NCBI GenBank assembly: GCA_964429075.1
Contig: CAYSBA010000039.1
Coordinates: 1 to 8,576, forward strand
Reading direction: 5' to 3'
Origin: CAYSBA01 sp964429075 [NCBI: uncultured bacterium]
GTDB taxonomy: Bacteria; CAYSBA01
Length of the DNA stretch: 8,576 nt
A model generated the notes under the pieces. The model saw only the letters and a list, made by a program, of their open reading frames with translations. It was not told where the DNA came from and did not search any database. A program made the translations under genes and the position numbers. Within the stretch, counting starts at the first letter, position 1. Every line of letters starts with the position of its first letter. Below are positions 1 through 5,590 of the stretch, piece by piece.

Positions 1-40
1 TAATAATTTATAGTAATAATGTATTAAGACAAAATGGGTA

Positions 41-82
41 TTGTATTGACAAGTTAAAAGTTTTATAGCATAGACTTTGCTA
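41..82 (+). promoter_or_regulatory. Candidate promoter for nuoH
   Basis: A perfect TTGACA hexamer lies at 46-51. Candidate -10 boxes are CATAGA at 69-74 (17-bp spacer, 3 of 6 matches) or TAGACT at 71-76 (19-bp spacer, 4 of 6). A second pairing is TTGTAT at 41-46 with TATAGC at 64-69 (17-bp spacer). A small inverted repeat, TAGCA-N7-TGCTA, spans 66-82 directly before the start codon. With the TTGACA pairings, transcription would begin within a few bases of the nuoH ATG, which also lacks a Shine-Dalgarno sequence. In AT-rich DNA such matches arise by chance, so this is only a candidate. No riboswitch or other gene is evident in bases 1-84. Confidence 0.33.
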
Positions 83-84
83 CT

Positions 85-1137
85 ATGTGGATACTGATAA
101 TAATCTTGAAGGTAATCCTTGCCTTCACTTTTGTGATGGCGCTTACTACACTCCTTACACTTGCAGAAAGGAAACAAAGCGCATGGATGCAGGACAGAAT
201 AGGTCCAAACAGGGCGGAGATTTTAGGATTTACCCTTGGAGGTCTCTTTCATCCGATAGCAGATGCGATTAAGCTAATTACAAAAGAGGATTTTGTACCA
301 GAAGAGGGCAATTCATTTATTCACACCCTTGCACCTTTTTTTATGATGGTACCAGTACTGGCAATGATATCTGCCTTCCCCTTTGCTTCTGGTGATTTTT
401 ACATATCAAACATAGACATTGGCATCCTCTTTGTTCTTGCAATGGCCTCTATGACCGTCTATGGTGCAGTCCTTGCCGGCTATGGCTCAAACAACAAATT
501 TGCGATCCTCGGTTCTTTAAGGGCAGCCTCTCAAATGCTCTCCTATGAGCTTGTAATGGGCCTCTCTGTAATCGGTATAATCCTTTGTATGGGTACACTA
601 AACCCTGTTGAGATGGCACAGTACCAGCAACACATGATATTGGGTTTTATTCCAAGGTGGGGTGTTTTGATTCAGCCAGTCGGTTTTATACTCTTTTTAA
701 CAGCAGCAATTGCAGAAAACAAGCGTACACCTTTTGATCTTCCTGAGGGTGAATCAGAGATAATCGGATACTTCATCGAGTATTCAGGGATCAGATGGGG
801 TATGTTCTTTATTGGAGAATTTGCTGAGATTGTAATAATCTCTATGTTAATTACAACACTCTTTTTTGGTGCATATAATATCCCCTTTCTGTATAACGAT
901 GGTTTTCATTTTGGCAACACCATCTTTATTCTACCTCACTGGCTCGTTATCATCCTTCAGATCCTCTCATTTATTTTCAAGGTTATCTTCTTTTCCGCAT
1001 TTCAACTCCTTATAAGATGGACCCTTCCAAGATTTCGCTTCGACCAGATTTTGAGACTATGTTGGAAGTACCTGTTTCCTATTGCTGTTTCAAATCTAAT
1101 AGTTACTGCCTTTGTAGTTACATTAATTAACAGTTAA
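85..1137 (+). CDS. nuoH: NADH-quinone oxidoreductase subunit H (complex I, NuoH)
   Basis: NuoH is the heel subunit of respiratory complex I in the inner membrane. It contacts the peripheral arm and forms much of the quinone-binding chamber, linking quinone reduction to ion pumping. The 350-residue product has about eight hydrophobic segments (near 1-25, 82-99, 111-132, 150-170, 190-210, 240-262, 282-303, 328-348), as expected. Family signatures are visible: AERK at 27-30 followed by MQDRIGPNR at 35-43, RAASQMLSYE at 146-155, the acidic loop ENKRTPFDLPEGESE at 211-225 continuing to EYSG at 232-235, and RWTLPRFRFDQ at 311-321. These fit true NuoH rather than the related hydrogenase subunits. 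The ATG at 85 puts the first helix at the N-terminus; there is no Shine-Dalgarno sequence. Oddly, nuoI does not follow: the next gene begins 3 nt after the stop and encodes a corrinoid enzyme. Whether other nuo genes lie upstream cannot be seen. Confidence 0.96.
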   Translation: MWILIIILKVILAFTFVMALTTLLTLAERKQSAWMQDRIGPNRAEILGFTLGGLFHPIADAIKLITKEDFVPEEGNSFIHTLAPFFMMVPVLAMISAFPFASGDFYISNIDIGILFVLAMASMTVYGAVLAGYGSNNKFAILGSLRAASQMLSYELVMGLSVIGIILCMGTLNPVEMAQYQQHMILGFIPRWGVLIQPVGFILFLTAAIAENKRTPFDLPEGESEIIGYFIEYSGIRWGMFFIGEFAEIVIISMLITTLFFGAYNIPFLYNDGFHFGNTIFILPHWLVIILQILSFIFKVIFFSAFQLLIRWTLPRFRFDQILRLCWKYLFPIAVSNLIVTAFVVTLINS

Positions 1138-1140
1138 AAG

Positions 1141-1677
1141 ATGCCAAATAAAAAAGGTCTGATATATCTTTTTACCGGTCATGGCAAAGGCAAGACCTCT
1201 GCTGCCCTTGGAATGGCCTTAAGATCTATTGGCTGGGGATACAGGGTAAGGATCATACAATTTATGAAAAGTACCACAAAATATGGTGAGAATCGTGCAA
1301 AGAAACTTCTTGGAGATCTGCTTGAAATCGATGTATGTGGTGCTGGTTTCTACGGTATCAAGGGTGATGTGGCTACCGAACAGGAACACAAAGAGGCTGC
1401 CCACAAAGCACTTTTGCTTGCCGAAAAGGTCCTTACTGAGGGCAATTATCACCTTGTAATACTCGATGAGATAAACAATACCGTGCACCTTGGACTCCTC
1501 GATCAACAGGATGTCATTTCAGTTTTGGAAAAGAGAAAAGAGGGAGTCCATGTGGTACTAACAGGAAGAGATGCCCCTCCTCTTTTTGAAAAGATAGCAG
1601 ATCTCGTTACTGAGATGAGAGAGATAAAACACCCCTTTTACAGAGGTATTCCTGCAGCAAGAGGACTTGATTATTAG
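1141..1677 (+). CDS. cobO: Cob(I)yrinic acid a,c-diamide adenosyltransferase (CobA/CobO/BtuR family)
   Basis: This cytoplasmic enzyme transfers the 5'-deoxyadenosyl group of ATP to the cobalt of a reduced corrinoid, in cobalamin synthesis or salvage. The 178-residue product is a P-loop protein of the CobA/CobO/BtuR class, unlike PduO or EutT. The Walker A motif GHGKGKTS is at 13-20, a hydrophobic strand ending in DE is at 105-110 (VILDEI), and VVLTGR is at 138-143. The C-terminal block KHPFYRGIPAARGLDY at 163-178 matches the family's closing signature. It lacks the N-terminal extension seen in some CobA/BtuR proteins, giving the compact form. The ATG is only 3 nt after the nuoH stop with just a weak AAAAG upstream, so translation may be coupled to nuoH. 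No other cobalamin gene and no B12 riboswitch is in view, so synthesis versus salvage cannot be decided. Confidence 0.93.
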   Translation: MPNKKGLIYLFTGHGKGKTSAALGMALRSIGWGYRVRIIQFMKSTTKYGENRAKKLLGDLLEIDVCGAGFYGIKGDVATEQEHKEAAHKALLLAEKVLTEGNYHLVILDEINNTVHLGLLDQQDVISVLEKRKEGVHVVLTGRDAPPLFEKIADLVTEMREIKHPFYRGIPAARGLDY

Positions 1678-1701
1678 ATCGAATCTTCCTATCTATTACA
1701 T

Positions 1702-2493
1702 ATGAATTACTCTTTTTACCAAAGGATAGCCAATCTTATAAAGGAACGAAGGACATTTGTCATAGTTAAGATCATAGACACAAAGGGTTCAACCCCCAGA
1801 GAGAGTGGTACAGGTATGATCGTTTATCCTGACAGAAAAAGAGAATTTACCATAGGCGGTGGTCCCCTGGAGGCGATGGTAATCACAGATGCTTTAGAGA
1901 TTATAGAAAACAGAGGTCCCCTTTTTGTTGAAAAGGAGTATCAACTCACTGAAGATAGCATAAAGAGCTTCTGTGGGGGGAAGGTACGGTGTCTGTTTGA
2001 GTTGATACGGCCAGAAAAAAGATTAATAATATATGGTGCAGGGCCTGTAGGGGTTGCGATCGCAAAGGCTGCCCTTTTGACTGAGAGATTTTCAGTTGTT
2101 TTGATAGACGATAGAAAAGATATTGGTAATCAACTCGATATTAATGATCCTCTCTTTAGTTTTTATCTGGCTGATGAAAATTTTAAAGGCGATATCATAC
2201 TACCCGAACAAAACGATTTTTGTGTTGTGGTAACTCGCTGTCATGAAATTGATTTTTCTCTCTGCAAAAGAATCCTCCCACAACGACCAAAATTTATCGG
2301 AGTAGTTGGAAGTAAAAGAAAGGCAAAGCACCTTCATAACTTTTTGAAAACACATGGATTTGATGATGCAAACATAGCAAAAATAGACTGTCCATGCGGG
2401 ATTGAAGGTATAGGTAAAGAGCCAGGGAGTATTGCTATCTCTGTTGTTGCAAAAATGTTGATTACACAAAAGGAAGATGGAAAAAAAAGGTAA
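1702..2493 (+). CDS. xdhC: XdhC/CoxI-family molybdoenzyme maturation factor
   Basis: XdhC proteins bind molybdenum cofactor, promote its sulfuration and deliver it to xanthine-dehydrogenase-type hydroxylases; CoxI relatives serve CO dehydrogenases. The 263-residue product has both expected parts. The N-terminal XdhC_CoxI domain shows KGSTPRESGTGMIVY at 28-42, TIGGGPLEA at 50-58 and the FCGGKV block near 90-95. A C-terminal Rossmann domain starts with the nucleotide-binding loop YGAGPVGVA at 111-119, with acidic residues at the end of the second strand (IDD, 135-137). It continues with FIGVVGSKRK at 198-207 and a closing block near 231-252 (CGIEGIGKEPGSIA). It sits 24 nt after cobO without a clear Shine-Dalgarno sequence. 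No molybdenum hydroxylase gene is nearby, so its client is unknown. The gene symbol reflects the family, not a proven partner. Its last 17 nt overlap the start of yacG. Confidence 0.85.
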   Translation: MNYSFYQRIANLIKERRTFVIVKIIDTKGSTPRESGTGMIVYPDRKREFTIGGGPLEAMVITDALEIIENRGPLFVEKEYQLTEDSIKSFCGGKVRCLFELIRPEKRLIIYGAGPVGVAIAKAALLTERFSVVLIDDRKDIGNQLDINDPLFSFYLADENFKGDIILPEQNDFCVVVTRCHEIDFSLCKRILPQRPKFIGVVGSKRKAKHLHNFLKTHGFDDANIAKIDCPCGIEGIGKEPGSIAISVVAKMLITQKEDGKKR

Positions 2494-2656
2494 CAAAAAA
2501 AAGAGACTACTTCGCTGCCCTGTATGTAAAAAAGAGGTCAAAAGGGAGAATAAAGATTTTCCCTTTTGTAGTAAAAGGTGCAGGGAGATAGATCTCGGGA
2601 ACTGGTTGCTTGAGGATTATCGCATCAGTACGCCAATCAAAGAGAATAAAGATTAA
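2477..2656 (+). CDS. yacG: Small zinc-ribbon protein, DNA gyrase inhibitor YacG family
   Basis: This short gene encodes 59 residues. It carries a four-cysteine zinc ribbon, CPVC at 14-17 and CSKRC at 31-35, with ligands Cys14, Cys17, Cys31 and Cys35. The family signature follows: PFCSKRCREIDLGNWL at 29-44, then EDYRI at 46-50. E. coli YacG (about 65 residues) binds zinc and inhibits DNA gyrase through GyrB; that role is inferred here by family. The N-terminus is very lysine-rich (KKKGNKKKR-like), which could aid contact with nucleic acid or an acidic partner. The ATG lies 17 nt inside the end of xdhC, in another frame, with AGGA just upstream (2471-2474, tight spacing), suggesting translational coupling. 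In many proteobacteria yacG neighbours coaE or zapD; that context is absent. Two runs of eight A (2481-2488 and 2495-2502) lie at its start. Confidence 0.88.
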   Translation: MEKKGNKKKRLLRCPVCKKEVKRENKDFPFCSKRCREIDLGNWLLEDYRISTPIKENKD

Positions 2657-2672
2657 TTAATCCTATTTTTCC

Positions 2673-2701
2673 TTGCACTACACAATTTTTTGAAGTATTA
2701 A
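2673..2701 (+). promoter_or_regulatory. Weak candidate promoter for lnt
   Basis: The 54-nt gap between yacG and lnt holds TTGCAC at 2673-2678 and TATTAA at 2696-2701 with a 17-bp spacer, 3 of 6 and 4 of 6 matches to the sigma-70 consensus. If used, transcription would begin almost at the lnt ATG (2711). The gap shows no terminator-like hairpin, so lnt may equally be read through from the upstream genes. This is a weak call in AT-rich DNA. Confidence 0.2.
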
Positions 2702-2710
2702 CATGTTTAA

Positions 2711-4270
2711 ATGAAAAGACTACCTTATTATTTTCTTTCAGTTATATCTGGAGTTTTATGTTCTTTTGGGTTGCCCCTGGTCATACCTTATATCTCAGAG
2801 ACACCCATCAATGACTCTATTTTTTTTAGCCTTTTCCCCGTTGCCGGTATATGTCTGCTTTATGCATTAACAAAGAATAAAAATCCAAAAGAGGTCTTCT
2901 GGAGCGCCTTTGTTGCATCCATATCCTATTATATGGTGGTTCTATACTGGATAAATATAGCAATCGTTGTGTTTGGCCATGTAAACATAGCACTGTCACT
3001 CTTTGCATATCTACTTCTCTGTCTTTATTGCACGCTCTTCTGGAGCAGCTCCTTCTGGTTATGGAGAAAGATAGAGATCAATCTCCCCTTATCAGGCAAT
3101 CTTGTTATAGCCTTTGTCTTTGTAGGTCTTGAGTTTTTACGAAACTACCTCTTTACAGGCTTCCCCTGGGGACAGATTGGTTACTCAGGTTACAGGACTT
3201 TTTATATAAGGGTAGTAGCCTCAATGGGAGGCGTCTATCTTATTACATTTATCTATATACTTTTTTCTACATCTATCATAGATATCCTGACAAAAAAGCA
3301 TAAAAAATTCGCTTTTTTAGGTGCGGGGTTGTCCATTTCTATAGTTATATTATCTATCTTTATGTGGAATATCCTCCCTGAAAAAAATGTTACCAATCTT
3401 AAGGTAGCGATCCTACAAGGAAATGTGGAGCAGGGAATCAAGAATAAATGGAGACTCTATTCAAATCAGATATTAAAGCGCTATTTAAGATTACTCGATG
3501 AGGCCTCATCAAAAGAGGTTGATCTTGCAGTCTGGCCAGAGGCATCAGTCCCCCAACAGATTCCACTCTACACCAAGAGGCTGAGCCTATTAGCTGACCG
3601 TGTTGACTGGCAGGTGTTAGGAGTCATTGGTACTGAAAAAAGGGATAAAATCTACAGGATATATAACAGTAGTATTTCAATAAACAGGGATGGAGAGATA
3701 ACGGGATGGTATCATAAGAGCCACCTTGTACCATTTGGAGAGTATGTGCCTCTTAGGTGGTTACTCCCTGTAAACAAGATTGTGCCGGGGATGATGGATA
3801 TGACCCCTGGCAGAGATATTCATCCTATTAAAATAGGTAATATCAGATCTGGTATCCTTATATGCTATGAGGGGATATTCCCTGAGATATCAAGACAGTT
3901 CACAAAAAGAGGAGCAGATCTTATGATAAACATTACTAATGATGCCTGGTATGGTATCTCTTCTGCACCATATCAGCACCTTGCCTTTTATCAGTTCCGC
4001 GCAGTGGAAAATGGGTTATCAATAATAAGGGCAGCAAACACAGGTGTATCTGCCTACATAGATGAAAAAGGTAACATCCTAAAACGCTCTAAAATCTTTA
4101 GCACCCTTATACTTGTTAATGACGATTTTAAAATAAGAAAAAAAGTAACTCTTTATACCTATCTTGGTGACTGGATTGGTGAATACGGATTAATCCTTAC
4201 AATCTTTGCAATAGGTGCCAACTTTTGGAAAAGATCATCAAAGTCCTCGCAAAATAGACATCAGACCTGA
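2711..4270 (+). CDS. lnt: Apolipoprotein N-acyltransferase
   Basis: Lnt is the inner-membrane enzyme that adds the third acyl chain to the N-terminal cysteine of lipoproteins, taking it from a phospholipid. It normally precedes Lol-dependent sorting to the outer membrane. The 519-residue length is typical. Residues 1-221 hold about seven hydrophobic segments, and FPWGQIGYSG at 151-160 is a conserved family block. A periplasmic nitrilase-fold domain follows from about 229 (LKVAILQGNVEQ). The catalytic triad is intact: Glu277 in VWPEAS, Lys336 in YHKSHLVPFGEY and Cys385 in LICYEGIFPE. NITNDAWYG at 407-415 and RAANTGVSA at 440-448 are also characteristic. A last membrane segment lies near 488-507. 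The ATG at 2711 has no evident Shine-Dalgarno sequence. The 3' end overlaps the convergent ffh by 33 bp. Its usual partner corC/ybeX is not adjacent. Confidence 0.96.
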   Translation: MKRLPYYFLSVISGVLCSFGLPLVIPYISETPINDSIFFSLFPVAGICLLYALTKNKNPKEVFWSAFVASISYYMVVLYWINIAIVVFGHVNIALSLFAYLLLCLYCTLFWSSSFWLWRKIEINLPLSGNLVIAFVFVGLEFLRNYLFTGFPWGQIGYSGYRTFYIRVVASMGGVYLITFIYILFSTSIIDILTKKHKKFAFLGAGLSISIVILSIFMWNILPEKNVTNLKVAILQGNVEQGIKNKWRLYSNQILKRYLRLLDEASSKEVDLAVWPEASVPQQIPLYTKRLSLLADRVDWQVLGVIGTEKRDKIYRIYNSSISINRDGEITGWYHKSHLVPFGEYVPLRWLLPVNKIVPGMMDMTPGRDIHPIKIGNIRSGILICYEGIFPEISRQFTKRGADLMINITNDAWYGISSAPYQHLAFYQFRAVENGLSIIRAANTGVSAYIDEKGNILKRSKIFSTLILVNDDFKIRKKVTLYTYLGDWIGEYGLILTIFAIGANFWKRSSKSSQNRHQT

Positions 4271-5575
4271 TCCACCAAGTGATTTAAAGCGTTTTAACAT
4301 CTTTTTCATCTCTTTAAATTGTCTTATCAGATTGTTAACATCCTGAACAGTCGTTCCGCTTCCTTTTGCTATCCTTCTTTTTCTGCTTGCATTTAGTATT
4401 TCTATCTTTCTCCTCTCAAGGGGTGTCATGGAGTTTATTATTGCTTCAATCTTTTTCAATTCTTCGTCTGGCGGTGCAAGTTTTTCCAGCTGTTTCATCT
4501 TCAAAGACATACCAGGAATGAGCTTCATAAGTTCCTGCAGGGATCCCATCTTCTTTATCATCTTTATCTGTTCTCTGAAGTCTTCAAGGGAATAATCCTT
4601 GGAAAATACCCTTTTTTGCATCTTTCTCGCCCGATCTGTATCCACAACCTTCTGCGCCTTTTCTACCAGAGTTACGATGTCACCCATGTTCAGTATCCTC
4701 GAGGCAATACGATCTGCCCTGAAGACCTCTATCTGATCGAGTTTCTCACCGGTTGTGCAGAACTTTATTGGGGCACCCACCACAGATTTGATTGATAGAG
4801 CAGCTCCACCTCTTGCATCTCCATCTGTCTTTGTTAAAATTACACCTGTGATACCGAGTCGTCCGTGAAATTCTCTGGCAACATTTACTGCGTTCTGGCC
4901 GGTCATTGCATCAACAACAAGTAGCTTTTCAGCAGGATCTGTAACAGCCTGAAGTATCTCAAGTTCCTGCATCAACTCCTCATCTATCTGTAATCTACCA
5001 GCCGTATCAACAATTAGGGTATCATATCCCCATGTGCTTGCCTCCTCTAAGGCTTCTTTGCAGATCTGTTCAGGTAGTTGATCTGGCTTTACCGGATGGA
5101 CTGAAACACCTGCCTGTTCGGCAAGTCTGTTAAGCTGATCGATTGCAGCAGGCCTATAGATGTCTGCAGGCACAAGATAGGTAAGTCTCTTGTAATCCTC
5201 CTTCAGAAGCTTTGCAAGCTTGGCTGCAGTTGTGGTCTTACCACTACCCTGAAGACCAAAAAGCAATATTACAACAGGAGGCTTTCTCTTTATATTCAGT
5301 TGTGGAGCAGAATCCCCCAAAAAATATACAAGCTCATCATAAACTATCTTAACAAACTTTTGATAAGGCGTTACACTCTCAATAACCTCTGTCCCAAGGG
5401 CCTTTTCTTTTACCCTTGAAACAAAATCCATTACCACATGGTAGTTAACATCAGATTCGAGTAGGTTTAGTTTTACATCGTTTACTGCTTTTTCGATATT
5501 TGATGGTGTAAGTTTACCAACACCACGCAGTTTTCTAAAGGTTCTGTTCAGTCTCTCACCAAGACCATCAAACAT
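4238..5575 (-). CDS. ffh: Signal recognition particle protein Ffh (SRP54)
   Basis: Ffh is the GTPase that, with 4.5S RNA, binds signal sequences emerging from the ribosome and docks with FtsY at the membrane. The 445-residue protein shows the full order. The N helical bundle is at about 1-90. The G domain has P-loop GLQGSGKT at 107-114, PADIYRPAAIDQL at 136-148, DTAGR at 190-194 and TKTDGDARGG at 248-257. The C-terminal M domain, about 325-435, is methionine-rich near 339-361 (signal-peptide groove) and has the RNA-binding motif SRKRRIAKGSG at 397-407. The start is well placed: GGTAGG lies about 9 nt upstream and MFDGLGERL is the usual N-terminus. It begins 15 nt after the thioredoxin reductase fusion, so the two are probably cotranscribed. 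The common ffh-rpsP-rimM-trmD order is broken, since convergent lnt occupies its 3' flank. The 4.5S RNA gene is not in this window. Confidence 0.98.
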   Translation of the reverse strand: MFDGLGERLNRTFRKLRGVGKLTPSNIEKAVNDVKLNLLESDVNYHVVMDFVSRVKEKALGTEVIESVTPYQKFVKIVYDELVYFLGDSAPQLNIKRKPPVVILLFGLQGSGKTTTAAKLAKLLKEDYKRLTYLVPADIYRPAAIDQLNRLAEQAGVSVHPVKPDQLPEQICKEALEEASTWGYDTLIVDTAGRLQIDEELMQELEILQAVTDPAEKLLVVDAMTGQNAVNVAREFHGRLGITGVILTKTDGDARGGAALSIKSVVGAPIKFCTTGEKLDQIEVFRADRIASRILNMGDIVTLVEKAQKVVDTDRARKMQKRVFSKDYSLEDFREQIKMIKKMGSLQELMKLIPGMSLKMKQLEKLAPPDEELKKIEAIINSMTPLERRKIEILNASRKRRIAKGSGTTVQDVNNLIRQFKEMKKMLKRFKSLGGSGLMSILRGL

Positions 5576-5590
5576 AACTTTTTACCTACC

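Noticed and set aside
3-68. Open frame of 21 codons ending in TAG at 66-68, possibly the tail of an upstream gene
   Set aside because: No recognisable residues, AT-rich composition, and it overlaps the promoter-like TTGACA; too short to support as a gene end.
85-1137. Reading nuoH as a membrane subunit of an Ech- or Mbh-type hydrogenase
   Set aside because: The AERK...MQDRIGPNR loop and the long acidic GESE...EYSG quinone loop are those of NuoH proper, and no hydrogenase gene is in view.
1219-1506. 95-codon reverse-strand open frame inside cobO
   Set aside because: It lies wholly across a well-conserved coding gene, has no family resemblance or start signal, and reads as a shadow frame.
2200-2541. 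113-codon reverse-strand open frame across the end of xdhC and start of yacG
   Set aside because: Low-complexity Phe/Leu-rich translation opposite conserved xdhC and yacG codons; a shadow frame.
4260-4271. Palindrome ATCAG-AC-CTGAT at the lnt/ffh junction, considered as a bidirectional terminator
   Set aside because: The stem is only 4-5 bp with a 2-4 base loop, and there is no T-run on either strand.
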